From NCBI GenBank assembly GCA_026120185.1, contig JANUWF010001699.1:164001-228000 (forward strand): a stretch of 64,000 nt of DNA, read 5' to 3'. Source of the stretch: Voacanga thouarsii (Eukaryota > Streptophyta > Magnoliopsida > Gentianales > Apocynaceae). The translations under genes were made by a program, and so were the position numbers. The notes under the pieces are model-generated. The model had not been told where the DNA came from and made no database searches. It saw only the letters and a list, made by a program, of their open reading frames with translations. Positions 36,655-49,601 of the stretch are shown piece after piece (within the stretch, counting starts at the first letter, position 1; every line of letters begins with the position of its first letter).

Positions 36655-38038
36655 ATAGCATATGGGCAGCAAGATTGGTTGATGAACAATTTTAATTTTT
36701 CACCAGTTGAACAAATTTATTTTCAGTCATTTACATTTCTACCTTTGGATAATTATTGATACTTGTTTAAGTTTAATTCTCTATCTTGCATATTGTCTAT
36801 CTGATGTCTGTTAACTGCATAATATTTCTCCGTTTGCTATGCTTCTTTTTGATTTATGACAAAGGGGGAGAAATAGAAATGTGTCTGAAGATATTATGGG
36901 GGATATTATGGGTATGGAAAGAAATATTTACTTGTTTGATAATTATGGGGCAGTAAGAAATATGTTGCTGTTGATCTAAAGAGAGAGAAAATGACAGTGA
37001 ATATTACGGGGGAGTTACTGTGAAAATGTTGAATGTTGGTCTATGAATATTATGGTCTGCATAACTGTCGACATGATGTTGTTTGCATTCACTGGGGAGA
37101 AAGAAATATGTTAGTCTACATATATGCTATATGAAATTGTTGGTATGCAGTAATTGATAGAAAGAAAATGTTAAGTCTGCATGTTACAACTGCATATGTC
37201 TGTGATTTACATATTGATATCCAAAATAAAATGTTATGAGTTCTGCATGGATTCTACATGACTGATGACCTGAAATTAGACTGTTAATGTATGTTATTTT
37301 TTTTATTTGTGAAGTAACTGCAATGGAAGTTGAAATCATAACTGAAACTGCTGTATAAACAATTATTGAATTCCGAAATAAATACATGAACTGTTATGAA
37401 CTGCATGAACCATTTATATGAACAGTTGCGCAGTTAAATCAACTGTGATGAAATTTCTGATTCGTTGTTCACAAATTTTTTTTTTTGAAAAATTCCTCAG
37501 ATTGTGAAGTTCAATTTTATTCAATAACACGGATTTTTGAATGATAATTGTATCCTTGAAACAAAATTCCGTGATAAGATTTTTTGGTGTATTGAGTCAG
37601 GGGGAGTTTTGGACTCAGAAACTTTGTATCCAAAACAAATATTCTTATAAGCAGTTTTTAAAAAATGTTTTGGACGTCCAAAAGCTCTATCCAAATGATA
37701 TTCTGAAAACACAGGTTCTTCCAAAACTATTTTGGATACACTTTCTGGATGAAAAAATCGTTACTTCTTCTCATCCCTTATATGTTCGAAATTGTCACAT
37801 AAGCATATATTTAGGGGGAGCATTTTAGCATTTTTTCTCTATCAAATTACTCTGAATATTTATATAGAGATATGATATGACTTAGGATCATTGAGATATG
37901 TTTACAAATTTTTTTATCATAAGATCTCTATGAGACATATTCAGTAAGATTACAATTAATTACACCTTTTGCTCAACATGTTCTCTCTATTTACATATCA
38001 AATGTGTCATATTTGTCATCACTCAAAAAGAGGGAGAT
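36655..38038 (+). promoter_or_regulatory. 3' untranslated region with repeated polypurine tracts
   Basis: GGGGGAG-type tracts occur at about 36864, 37010, 37600 and 37813, and the last, AAAGAGGGAGAT, directly precedes the LTR. That one is the likely plus-strand primer. Multiple polypurine tracts before the 3' LTR are a Sirevirus trait. No coding sequence is recognised. Confidence 0.7.
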
Positions 38039-39377
38039 TGTTAGCCCTAAGGGCTTTCTTTTATGTTTTGATTTATGACAAACGTTGACATGGACTAACG
38101 TGTCAATTTGTTGTGGTAGGACATGTTTGACTTTTATTCTTCTAAAGTCTTCAGATAAGAATTGTTGGCAACTCCTTCAACACTGATTTCAAGATTAGAA
38201 GATCATATGCGAAAATGAAAGTATGAGGAGTTATATATCAAGAAAGCTCTTTATGAAGAATGTTAGACTATGAAGTGTTATTAAGGTATATTTATTAATT
38301 CCTATGTCTTCATATATTTTGATTCACTTGACTTTACCGTGAAGCTTCAAAGGAGATGTTTCTCAAAGTTTTTAAAATTCACAGAATTTTGGATGGAATA
38401 GTTTGAATCCAAAAGGTTCATCCAAAATCCTGTAAACCGGGTCGAAAAATTTCTGTCAGGAATGTGCCATTTTGGACTTAAATTTTGGAAGCATCTTCGT
38501 CCAAAACCCGAGTCCAAAACTCGGATGAGTTTAAACAGAAAAATTTATAGCCTTTTTTTTTATGACCATTGGCACTCCACTTTTTGGCTCTATAAATAGC
38601 CCTTAAAGCAAGATTAGAAGTAAGATTTTTGAAACATTCATCTTAGAAACACTATTGCTCAATATTTTCAAAAATCTCCTTTTATCTTAGCTTCAAAGTG
38701 AGTTCATTGTGTATGAAAGATAAAAGTATTTTGTGGTTTGTATCCGAGAGAATATTTGCTCAAGTAAGTGAGCTTATCTCTGATCTATTGATTTTCAATT
38801 CTTTGTTGTAAGTGCAAGGTTATGTGGTAAAACCCATAGGGGTGAGCCTTGTGTTGTGTATGTTCAAGGTTGTGGTATATAACCCATAGGGGTGAGCCTT
38901 GTGTTATGTATGTTCAAGGTTGTGGTGTAAAACCTATAGGGGTGAGCCTTGTGTTTGTGTATGTTCAAGATTGTGAAGTAAAACCTAGTGAGGTGATCCT
39001 TGATGTGTTTGAGAGGTTGTGGAAAACCTAATGAGGTGATCCTCTCTTGTATGTGAAGCTGTTTCATTAAGTGAGGTTAATGAAATAGGGTTGAAAATCC
39101 TTAAGTGTGAGGCTTAAGGTAGTAGACGTAGATCATTGTTGGTCGAACCACTATACATTTCTTGTCTCATTTTATTTCAGTGGTTCATGTACTATTTTTT
39201 TATGATCTTTCACTGTCTAAATCTGAATATACATCTACAAGTGCTTGGATAGCTTTCTATGCATCTATAAAGTTAGTCCAAGTATCTTGGTAATCATCCT
39301 TGTTCAGCATTTTAGACTCTTCGGAAAAATTATTTTTGCTTGCCAAAAACGTTATTCACCCCCCCTAAGGTTTTTCA
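38039..39377 (+). mobile_element. 3' LTR of the Sirevirus-like element
   Basis: Begins TGTTAGCCC right after the polypurine tract and ends CCCCCCCTAAGGTTTTTCA. A TATA box (TATAAATA) lies at 38591-38598, placing transcription start near 38625. The R/U5 part has four to five tandem units of roughly 57 bp (about 38815-39050) around CATAGGGGTGAGCCTTGTG. A matching 5' LTR is not visible. Confidence 0.83.
38815..39050 (+). repeat. ~57-bp tandem repeat in the LTR
   Basis: Units contain GTTCAAGGTTGTGGT, AAAACCYATAGGGGTGAGCC and TTGTGTATG. The last two units have diverged to CCTAGTGAGGTGATCC. Confidence 0.85.
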
Positions 39378-39381
39378 GAAT

Positions 39382-40159
39382 TGTTCTTGATAACTTGATA
39401 ATTATGAGTTTTATTTTATTTTATTTAAGTAGTCTAGTTTATTATTGGATTAGAATAAAATAAAAAGCTCAAGATAGAGTATATATTGTATATAGTTTAA
39501 TTATTGAATTAATTATTCAGGGCCAAAGGCCCAGATTGAAAATTAGAAAATTAACCTAGGTGTAAATAGATAACAGGCCTGATATTTTATATTAGTCTAT
39601 TTGGGCTTGTTAATTATTTATTGGGCTGTTTAATGAAGCCCAAAAAATAAATAATTGAGGCTTATTATTTATGGGTGTTCAAGTCCAAGAGTAAATAATT
39701 TTATCTGGCCCAATGAATAAGACTAAGGGTAAAATAAAATATAAAATAAATAAAAATAAAATAAAATATAACATGGGATGGATCCCTGTATTATTTGGCA
39801 TGAGAGGATAACAAAAAGTATGAAGCTTTTGTTTCACTCTCTTGGTCTATTTGTGTGATTGTATGAATAGAAAAGAAAATCATCCAAGGCTTTTTTTTTT
39901 CCTTTTTCTGAGCTTGATTGTGAGAAGCTTTCACCGGCAGTGAAAGGGTCGTATTCTGAAAGCTCAAAAGCTTCACGTGAATGAGACGAAACCAACGTTT
40001 ACAAGGATGTGGTCCAAAACCAAGCATCACAGGATCAACTAGAAGCCTTGCAGAAATCATTAGATCAAGTTTTTTGAAAACTAAACAACTCAAAGGTATA
40101 TTTTTTTTATTCAGTAGGCATGATTTCGGTTTCATCATTTTTTGCCATTTTAACCTTCA
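39382..40159 (+). mobile_element. Putative 5' LTR of a second copia element
   Basis: Ends CCTTCA two bases before a primer site. It likely begins TGTTCTTGATAAC, only four bases after the preceding LTR. The start is uncertain because no 3' LTR is present for comparison. It contains GGGCTTGTTAATTATTTATT and other AT-rich sequence. Confidence 0.55.
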
Positions 40160-40161
40160 AG

Positions 40162-40174
40162 TGGTATCAGAGCC
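40162..40174 (+). promoter_or_regulatory. Primer binding site (initiator tRNA-Met type)
   Basis: TGGTATCAGAGCC, the common plant copia primer site, two bases behind the LTR end. Confidence 0.88.
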
Positions 40175-41933
40175 ATGGTTTGGCAAATATAGGAAGCAAG
40201 TTAGGCTTAACTAAAATAAGAAAATATTTGTTTTGGATGTTTTCTGTGAACCTTCACTATTTATGGTATGGGATAGTCTTTTTGTAAGTTTCGTGAGTAG
40301 AAGTATAGGAACATTGTAATTTACTGCTTTCTTAGATGAAACATGTAAGCCCACTATTTTTTAGGGCATAGGAGCTTGTTAAGTGATTTTACATGCTGTC
40401 TGAACGAAAGAACTAAAAGAAGGAATGCAAAATCGCAGAAGAAAAATTGCAAGAAATGCTAGAGAAGATGAGCTGAGCCCAGCTACGATTGTGAGTGGAG
40501 CTAAGCCGGTTGCGGCTTGGAGCCACAGCCATGCCATCTCGCGAGGAAAGCTTCCTTGTGGAGGCTTTTGGCTTTTTCACGGCGCACGAGGAAGCTTTCC
40601 TCGCGGAAGAGGAAACCAATTTGCAAATTGGTTTCTGCCAATTTCGATCAATAATTTTGATGAGCTTGGCGGATCGCGGGCAGCTCTTCGGGCCGGGTCT
40701 TGCCTTGATCGTGGTCCATGGGGTTTTCCCATAGGCCAGGATTCAGTGTGGCGGGTGCACTGGATCAGAAATAAAAAAAAATTGGTTTTTGGTCCTATAC
40801 CAGACGAAGTTATTTTTATTGCAATAGTTAATATTCTTTGAATATTTTGCATGAAAAATAATAGTAAAGAAAATTTAGGATTAAACAAGATCATTAATTT
40901 ATTAATGTGTTTAATTCTATTATTTGGACACTTAAGCTAAAAGAATAGAAAAGTATGAAAACGTTTACAGTTTTCTCTAGCATACTTATTTCGCTTTGTA
41001 CCATATGTGCACATTTTCTTAAAAATCAAAGTCTTTGGGAATTTTGGACAAAGAAAAATATTTTTCTTAAATCAAATGGTTAATTTTAATTCGAACAAAA
41101 ATTAATTCTTGGTTATTTTCTCAAAAGATTTTATCATTGACATAGAAAATATTTTGGATTTAGATATTTTTGTAAATTAAAATAGAAAATTATTTTGATT
41201 TAGTTTTAATAAGAAAAATTATTTTTGTCAAATTAAACTTCAGATCAAAATCTCTTGAAAGTTTTATTGAAAAATTTTGAAATTATTAAGTTTATTAATT
41301 TAAGTAAAATTAATCCATAAAAATTTTCTCAAAAGATATAAACGTTGATATAGAAATTTTTATGGGTTTAGATATTTTATTTTTGAGTAAAAATAAAACT
41401 TAATTGAAATTTTCAAAAGATATTTTTCAAGAAAACCCTTATTTTAAAATACTAAGTGGGAGAGGGGTTCCAATGGCCCTACATCTTCTATCACGATTCT
41501 CATTAGAGATCGTGGGTGCCCTCGCATCACTCTGAGAGTGAATCCATGTAGGATGGGGATACCACAAGGATTTAGAACTAATGGATTGATGTAATAAATA
41601 ATCCAGGACACGTGCTATGATCGGCCAGCCCACGTTGGAGGTTCTAGTGCGAGGAATGCCCATAAGATATGAGAAGAAATAGTCATCCCACGATGAAATT
41701 ATCTTCTAGATCATTATCTTAAAGGGAAATTAATTTGTGATGGTTAATACACTTAGTTTAGGAAATTGTTAATCTTCCCAAGAAGCTATGTCAATTTTTT
41801 TTAAGAGCCAAATTAATCATATTAAAGATAATAGTGATAGATTAACTATTATCAGATTTAATATGAGGATAAAATCATAAATTATTTTATTTTTTACAAA
41901 CTGAGTTTTCTTTTATTTTTTGATTTTTCAGAA
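40175..41933 (+). other. Long leader of the second copia element
   Basis: No recognised coding sequence. The open frames at 40425-40841 overlap in several frames on both strands in a locally GC-rich patch containing an inverted repeat around GAGGAAAGCTTCC / GGAAGCTTTCCTC. No domain is visible. Confidence 0.55.
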
Positions 41934-42651
41934 ATGGTTAGTGGAGGTTCTTTTAGTCCTTTGGCCTTTATTCTCTGTAAGAATAAATTAACGGGTCCAA
42001 ATTATATGCATTGGAGAAGGAACTTGGACATAATACCCACTGCTGAGGAGTATAAGTATGTCCTCTTTGACACCTACCCTGCAATCGGGGAGGGTTCCAC
42101 CGCTAAGGAGCAAGAGGCTGAGAAAGTGTGGAAGAAAGCCAACGTGATGGCTCGATGCTACATGTTGGCCTCCATGTCTAATGTGCTCCAGTCTAACACG
42201 AGCACATGGCCACTGCGTACGACATTAGCCAATCACTAGCCACGATGTTCGCAAATAAGAGACGGCCCGCAAGGCAGGAGGCTCTTAGGACGATTATCAA
42301 CACTAATATGGCTGAGGGAGTATCAGTCAGAGAGTATATGCTCAAGATGATTGAGCTTTCAAGGAAGCAAAAGTCTTAGGGGCTATAATTGACCCCGAGA
42401 GCCAAGTGGACAGGGTTTTCGAATCTCTTCCGGGCTGTTTTACTCAATTCAAGTTAAATTATAATACGAATAAGTTAAACATGAGTTTAACCGAGTTAAT
42501 GAAAGAGCTCCAGATGGCAGAGAATGTCATGAAGCCATAGTCCAAAGCTATGATTGCTGGGACTTTTTCTTCTAGAACTTGGCCCAAGCCCAGGAAGTTC
42601 AAGAAGAAGAAAGGAAACGCACCAGCCTAACCCAAGAACCAACCCAATAAG

Positions 42652-45600
42652 TGTAACACCCCACTACCTAAGCTCAATAGAGCCGGGGATGTCGCCCTGT
42701 CTAAAGGACAAGAGGTCTTTATAACTAGGTCACACAAACAAAGAATAAAACAATACTTTAAAATTAAAATTTATTACAATCTAAGAATTTAGGAAAAATC
42801 CATAAATATATTGAATACTCTCGCCTCTCAAAGCAATACATAAAGAAAATAACACAAGGCCTTCAAAGCAAGTAACAAACTATCTACTCATCTCCATAGC
42901 AGGACCGACCTGAAAACATAGCAAAAGGGTGATGAGATAAAAATCTCAGTAAGTCCACGTGTGCTTTGAGTGTCCAGTGAAAAGAGTTCATGTATGCAAG
43001 GTGTAAGAACTTCATAAGAAAAAGTACTGGCAAGCAATAAACAATGTTAAAAATCAAGAGTGGTGCTTTGGCTCTTCCAACCATGCATGTACAGTAAAAT
43101 CAACCACTCAAAAAGGCTGCCATGGGTTAACACACATTGGGTCCCATATCTATACAATGGTCAGAATGCCACACTTTGTGCAGACTGACAAAAAGGTAGG
43201 TGATCGGCCTACCGGGTAAGATACTCCTCCTTCTCTACACCCAAACAAACCGGTTGTCTACTCCGGCAACACACAGTCCACATGATTAAAACTTGCTAGC
43301 TCAGACTGGCATGACTAAGTAGTACTGTCACTTTTCCAAGTTGAGTTCATCTTCTGGAGATGGCCTCCTACTAGAAGACTCACTCTTGCTCTTCAAAACT
43401 AGTACTACTAGCCTACCCTTATTGAGTACTCAACGATGATTGTCCCACTTAGGAGAAAACTGGTAAAACATAGCATTACTTGAAAATGGAAATCAAGTGT
43501 TTCTAAAGTCCTTGACAAAATTAGTTTTAGAAACAGTTTAGTGTTTGAGTAAAACTGCCTGTTAATTTTTAAATAATTGGTTTGACTGAAATAAGTAAGG
43601 AAATAGTCCTTAATTACCTTTACCAAATTAGTGTTCATATACTTCGAGTTTAGCTTGACATAGTAACGTTTTACAACAAACAAGTTTTACGCAGGAGCTT
43701 ACCTGATCCTTTGCTCGAAATAAATGAAAGATCTCCAAAAGCTGACCTAACCCCGCCTAGGGTAAACACAAGCCATAATTAAATTCAAGCCAAAATTTGC
43801 TTTTACAAATAATCCTAGATCAATTTACTACAATCATGACCCTAATGTTCCAAACTTTAAGGCTAGAGGATAAACAGAATTTTATAAAATAAATCTAACT
43901 TGATAATAAAATAACTAGGGTTTGTGAAATGGTTATTAATAAGTTTTAGGTTTAAATTTTATTATAAATAAACTAGTGTTTATTTGATGAAGGGTCCTAG
44001 GTCCTAGATGATATTCTTTAAAATAACAATCTATTAATAATTAATGGTTAGAAAATAATTGGTAAATAAAATTAATAATAAGCAAATTTTAATATGTTTT
44101 GATTAAAAGAAAATAAATAAATTTTATTAGTATTTATGAATATATGACTTATAAGATTAATATTTTACCTATCATGATTATTTATATAAAAGGATTTATT
44201 TAATATTATTATTATATATAATATTTATATATTTTATTTGCAATAGAGGACATCATGTATTTGGCTAAAATATCATTATTTCACATATCAATCCAAATCC
44301 ACATTTTTCTAGGGTTTTCGAAATCACTAGAAGAAAATATAGTATTAATTTTTATTAATGAAATAAAATTGGCTAACTTAAATAGCTTAGGAACAACAAG
44401 GTTATGATCATAATTCCTATTGCTAACCAAAATGATGAACATACACTCTACACCAATCAACAAGCCATCCAAATCATGAATAAAAGCATAGATCCAAATC
44501 TGCCAACACATGATTCAAACTCCACTAAACATAATCATATTCATGGCCTCAACAAGAACACAAGAACATAAAATCCTATTCACTAAAGGTGACATAATAT
44601 CTATCATGCTTAATCATTCATACTACTCACGACATGAAGAGCATGCAAAAAACCCTAAAACATCATAAAACTCAACCAAGACAAATCATCCTCATGCATC
44701 AATCCCAACTCTATCACATAAACACATGCTCAATCTCCAACCATAATCCATCCTTCTCCAACAACATCCAAAAAGACATGAATCTAGAATTTAAAGAGAA
44801 GATTGAAGAGGCTTACTTGAATGATGACTACCTTGAAGAAATCCCAAGAGAATACTCACACTTGAAAGGCTTGATCCGTCCAAGGAGGAAGAGAAAAATG
44901 GCCATGGTTGGGGTAACCATTTTGGCCAAGAGAGAGAAAGAGAAAGAGAAAGAAAGAGTTTATTAGTATATTCCATTAAAGGTCGAAGATGAAAGGAGAT
45001 GGAGATAATCGATCATGTTTACCTTGAGAGTGTTCTTGAGTCTTCAAGAAAATTCTGGTTTTTGATCCGAAAGTGGAACCTTGATTTCAGCGTTTGATGT
45101 TATAAATTACAGAAATGGATTCAAGAGAATGAGTAGATGTGATCTAGAGTTTTTGGAGAAGATTGAAGGGGTTTAGAGTGGTCTTAGGTGTGGAGAATGG
45201 TGGTGTGTATTCGTGGTGTTCTTGGAGGTTTGGAGAGAATGGAGGAAAGCTGGCCGAAATTGTGCTTGGAAAGGGTTGGCCGAATGGCTAGGGAAATTCT
45301 GGTGATTGAATTTTCAGATTTAGGAGAAGAAGGAAAGTTGGTTGTTTGAAATTCAAAAGGAGTAATTTAGGGAGTGAATTATGGTAGCAAATATAGTAAG
45401 AAGATCTTAGTTGAGGGAGGTATTTTGGGAGCTTCAATGGCCGACTGGTTTGGCTGGGATTTTGCTGAGATGAATGATGTTTGAATAGGTTCTAGAATGG
45501 CTGAAATTCAGAGGGTATCTGTGGGAGATTTTCTGATTGTTTGAAGCCTAAACTATGGAGGTTTTCATGGAGTAATTTGCTGTAATTTTGAACTCCAATT

Positions 45601-46840
45601 GAAGATTTGATTGAAGTGATTGATGGAGTAATTTAAGGGGTAGCCATGGTGCTTTATTCGTGTAGACCAATGGAGAAGATGATGAAGTTCAGTTCATGAT
45701 TGACTAAGGTTGGTTTTACATAAAAATGGAGTGAGTTTTGGATAAGGGTGAGGAGGAAACAAAGCTGGAATTTCTGGTTGCTTGCTCGAAAGTTTTGCTG
45801 GAAATTTCGTGCAGTTTTTTCTACCATGCTCCATCCGATTTGCAGCAGGTTTGAAGGGGTATTGGAGGGTACTATGAGGCTGGTTTCCAGCCTTTTTTAT
45901 GGAGGATAGTCAGAGATGAAATACTGGTTTGAAGTCTAGAAGAAACGGCTTGGTTTTTGGACTGTTGAGCTGTGAATTTGCCCATAATTTTTCTCTGATT
46001 TGCACAGCTTTGTGCAGTCCGAATTTTGGCCAAAGTTTTCAGTCTTCAAGCTGAGTAAATGGGCTATTTTTCTGGCAGTATTTGAGAGCAAAAGATGGCT
46101 GAAGATTTTGACAATTGGACTGATCAAGAAGCTGGAAAGATTTTCAGATTACTATATGAAGAAGATGAATACTCATAGGGTGGAGATTAACTCTCTTGGG
46201 AACCGTCCATAACTCTTCCCCATTTTCAGCTAAAATTCCATCCTCTATGAGGCATATTCGAAGCTTCAAAATCACAGAACCTTGCTGGAATTTTCTAGAA
46301 ATAAAAATGGCTTAGATAAATTGGGCAACCTAATTGATCAAGAATTAAGGGAAGCTAGAGAACAAAAAGGGTATGAATCCCTTAGGAATTTTTGTAGGGC
46401 ACAAGAGTAGGATTAGGACATTTCTTTCATGTCTCTCCTAGAACAACACTCCTACTCCTCCCTAAGGTATGCAAGGGCTGAAAATAGGCTACCTATCTAA
46501 AATAAAATTTAATCACGCTAAAATTCAAATGATGGAATTTGAACTCAAGACCTCAACGATTTATTCCAATGCTCTAACCACTAAACCGCAACAACTCTTG
46601 TTCTTATTTTCTCTCCCAAATATTTTTCCTATTTAACCCTCAAGCTATCTCCCTATTTCCACCTCAAGAAAAATTACCATTTTGCCCTTCTTGCGCAATA
46701 AGCACAATTAAGCTATCTAGACTACAAATCACAAATCCAAAGTACATAAAATCATACAAAAATATATTTAGGCATGCAAGAAAGTATGATATGCATCCCG
46801 ACCCCCTTACTCTTGGGTTGGTTTTAGTTGGGGTTTCATA
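42652..46840 (+). mobile_element. Solo LTR, copy B (4189 bp), nested in copia gag
   Basis: Begins TGTAACACCCCAC and ends GGGGTTTCATA, where the other copies end TTTCACA. It is flanked by ATAAG (42647-42651) and ACAAG (46841-46845), a 5-bp duplication with one C-to-T change. It is collinear with copies A (reversed) and C. Shared landmarks are the GGGTCCCATATC/GGGCCCCATG block near the start, TGCCACACTTTGTGCAGACT, a GA-rich tract near 44930, and the tRNA-like segment near the end. No primer site or gag-pol of its own is present. Confidence 0.87.
46530..46595 (-). ncRNA. tRNA-like segment in solo LTR B
   Basis: On the minus strand, GTTGTTG is followed by A-box CGGTTTAGTGG and B-box-like AGTTCAAATTC. 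It corresponds to 19385-19451 and 56234-56299. It is not a functional tRNA because the acceptor ends do not pair. Confidence 0.58.
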
Positions 46841-46845
46841 ACAAG

Positions 46846-48240
46846 CCCAAAGGCAAGTGCTTCAAGTGCGGGCAGAAAGGACATTAGAAAAAAGAGTACC
46901 CGGAACTTCAGGCCAAGAAAAACCCTACAGGTATTGTTCTCTATCTAGAATCAATTTCAATGGATGGATCAACTTCCACTTAGATTATTGATTTTGGTGC
47001 CACTGATCATATCTGTAACTCCTTGTAGGGATTTAGGAAGATAAAAGGACTTTAAAAGGGCGAGCATGGACTATGAGTAGGAAATGGAGCACAAGTATGG
47101 CCCTTGCAGTAGGAGAGCTGGATCTTATTTTTTATTGTAATAAAGTAGTTATTTTGAAGGATATTTTATATGTACCCGGTTTTAGACATAGTTTGATTTC
47201 AGTTGCAAAGCTAATAAATCATGGATATTTTATTTCTTTCCATTTTGGTATTACTATCAATAGAAATGAAGAAGTTTTATGTATAGGGCACATGTATGGA
47301 AACCTATTCTTTTTAAATCCTACAAATAGTTAAATAAATAACGCTCAATCTGAACTTTTAAGTAAGAAGAGAAAGACCAATGTCACATATCTTTGGTTTC
47401 TAAGGTTAGGTCATATTAACTCAACTAAGATTCAGAAGTTAATCCATGATGGGCCTTTAGGCTCATTAAGATTTGAAAGTTAGCCTCAGTGTGAATCCTG
47501 TATTATAGGAAAAATGACCAAAAGGTCGTTCACGCAAAAAGCTGATGGAGCGAATGAGATATTGGGCCTTGTTCATACTGATGTGTGTGATCCTTTGTCT
47601 ACACAAAATAGAGGGGTTTTTGAGTACTTCATCACTTTCACGGATGATTGTACAAAGTTTGGTTATGTCTACCTAATGAGGTGCAAATCTAACTTTTTTA
47701 ACAAGTTCAAAGAGTTTAAGATTGAAGTGGAGCGTCGGTCAGGTAAACTGATCAAAATCTTACGATCGGATCGTATTGGAGAGTACCTCCTCGATGAGTT
47801 CAAGGATTACATGGTACATCATGAGATAGTATCTCAATTCTCTGCACCGAGTACACCCGAGCAGAATGGAGTAACTGAGAGAAGGAACAAGACATTAATG
47901 GAAATGGTCCAAAGCATGATGCTTCATACTACTCTTCCAGTCTTTTTTTGGGGATATGCCTTGGAAACAGCGGCATACGTTCTGAACTTGGTGTCTTTTA
48001 AGTCAGTATCTAGGACGCCCTATGAGATGTAGACTGGGCGTAAGCCAAGTCTAAATCATCTCAGGATATGGGGCTGTCTAACTTATGTACTGATCAAGGA
48101 AGACAAACTAAAACTAATATTAGAATTATACTATTTTGTTGGGTATCTAAAAAGGACAAAAGGAGGTTACTTTTATCATCCCAAGGAGCAGAAAGTATTG
48201 GTAAGTACTAATACTATATACTTGCAGGATGATCAAAGTA
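46846..48240 (+). pseudogene. Copia protease and integrase of the second element
   Basis: After the knuckle, the protease site reads DFGATDHIC; the catalytic Ser position of DSGA is Phe. The GAG-pre-integrase zinc region follows near 47390-47510 (LRLGHIN ... CESC). The integrase core is open from 47514 to 48032, with catalytic residues in VHTDVCDP, LRSDRIGEY and NGVTERRNK. Its C-terminal part (VGYLKRTKGGYFYHP) reaches about 48200. Stops lie near 46980, 47030, 47330, 47480 and 48030. Nothing of reverse transcriptase is found. Confidence 0.83.
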
Positions 48241-48359
48241 CTTCTATTAAAAGTTCAACAAGGTTGGAACTCGAGGAGAAGTTATCTTCAAAATCAACTT
48301 CTTTAGACCAGCGACTTTAACAAAGAAAAATTCAGCTTCAACAAGAATAAGGACTTCAG

Positions 48360-49601
48360 TGCAAAGCGATAAACAGAGTGCCTAATTCCTAGGATTTAAG
48401 GCAGTGGACTTCAGTAGGATTTATACAAGAATTTCAGAAGGTATTTTAGATTAGGAAATTAATTCTTCTTTATTTAGGATTTTTAGGAAGTCTTTTTGCT
48501 TAATTCCTAGGATTTAAGGCAGTAGACTTTAGTAGGATTTATACAAGAATTTCAGAAACTATACTTCTTCTTTATTTAGGATTTTTAGGAAGTCTTTGTG
48601 CTTATATATAGGATTATTCATGCTAGAAAAATGTGTGCACAATGTAGATCATTAGACATATATTTTAGAGTGTATCGCCATTAATATTTTCTCTAGAGAA
48701 GTCATTCAAGGAGCATTGATCTAGGAGGAGCTTTCATTGGAAATTAAAGGGCTTGTCTATGAGTACCTATTTCTTTCCTTTGTTTTCTTTTTCATGAACA
48801 ATGATGAATTTAATTCTTTAATTGTATTTGGATGTTATTCTTGGATTTATAATTTTGAATTAATTTAGTCTTTTGATCAATTAATTATTTTTCTTGGAAT
48901 TTGATTACTCATATTTGTTACGAAGTTTATTAATTGATTCATATTGTTAACTTACTTAAAAAATGGGTTGATAATGGTTTGGATTTAATTAACTTCATAT
49001 TTGTTATCTCTTAACTTACTTGCAAAAGAGGTTAATTGTCAAGAACTTGGGTAATCAAATATTAGTGATGGTTGCTAGAATATAGATTCATTGACTAATT
49101 TCATGTTTTAAATCACCTAGAAAATAGGGATTTAACTTGAGGATTAATTTTAATGCATCTTTTAGGTAAATTGGTTGAGACAGAATATCTTCACTGATTT
49201 ACTAGAAGATAGTGATTCTGTGGATTACGAACGAAATAGGTCTATTTTAAATCCTTCATAATATCAAGATAATAATTAATTATGACATTTTCTAAGTGAT
49301 TTATTATCATGTCTTCAAGAATATTTATCTAATTACATATTCTTTTCTCCTTAAGTTATATATATTTTTATCTTTACTTTTCATTTTTATTCTTTTCTTA
49401 TTTTATTGGCTAAATAATAAAGATTTGGGTAAAATAAGGTGGGAGTCTAAGTTCTTGTTGATTCGATACTTGTTGTTCCCTACATTATATGATGGGTATA
49501 CTTACCCGTATATGTGATTTTAGTGATTAGCATTTTAATTAAAACTTGATTGATTGTGGACTTTATTGGTAATATTTTCTATACTAAAAAAAAACGCATC
49601 A
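48360..49601 (+). mobile_element. Athila-type LTR without primer site (solo LTR or remnant)
   Basis: Similar along its length to the LTR at 59768-61097. It shares TAAACAGAGT near the start, GCTTGTCTATGAGT, TTAATGCATCTTTT, CTAGAAGATAGTGATT and GATGRGTAYRCTTACYC near the end. It starts TGCAAAGCG and ends GCATCA. No TGGYGCCGTTGCCGGGGA primer site follows. It contains an inner direct repeat of about 120 bp (about 48380 and 48500) around CCTAGGATTTAAGGCAGT, and a TATATATA box near 48603. The left flank is copia-like, the right flank is gypsy gag. The word GACTT occurs just outside both ends (48352 and 49605), but offset by 3 and 3 bp from the TG and CA ends. Confidence 0.72.

Larger units (their letters stand above)
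29728..39377 (+). mobile_element. Sirevirus-like Ty1-copia retrotransposon lacking a clear 5' LTR
   Basis: In order: primer site, gag with CCHC knuckle, protease, integrase, reverse transcriptase, RNase H (copia order), a separate 490-aa ORF, a 1.4-kb untranslated region with several GGGGGAG tracts, and a 1339-bp LTR beginning TGTTAGCCC. The extra 3' ORF and repeated polypurine tracts are Sirevirus hallmarks. Gag-pol has many stops and frameshifts, so the copy is not autonomous. The missing 5' LTR suggests truncation or recombination. Confidence 0.87.
41934..46980 (+). pseudogene. Copia gag of the second element, split by solo LTR B
   Basis: Starts MVSGGSFSP, with the copia gag motif LTGPNYMHWRRNLDI. 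The UBN2-type domain continues as ATMFANKRRPARQEALR and SQVDRVFESLPGCFTQFK in other frames, showing frameshifts near 42195 and 42365. A TAG lies near 42538. The LTR (42652-46840) enters just before the zinc knuckle. The frame resumes behind it with CFKCGQKGH; the last Cys of the knuckle is Tyr and a TAG follows the His. The protein would package RNA, but this copy is dead. Confidence 0.82.
39382..48359 (+). mobile_element. Decayed Ty1-copia element, truncated in pol and split by solo LTR B
   Basis: In order: LTR, primer site, a 1.75-kb leader, gag (41934 to the LTR and on from 46846), protease and integrase. Coding similarity fades near 48240, and an Athila-type LTR begins at 48360. Reverse transcriptase, RNase H and the 3' LTR are missing. 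The protein family differs from the Sirevirus-like copy. Confidence 0.75.

Noticed and set aside
40425..40894. Gene in the GC-rich patch of the copia leader
   Set aside because: Overlapping frames on both strands, no domain, and a location within the untranslated leader of a retroelement make a gene unlikely.
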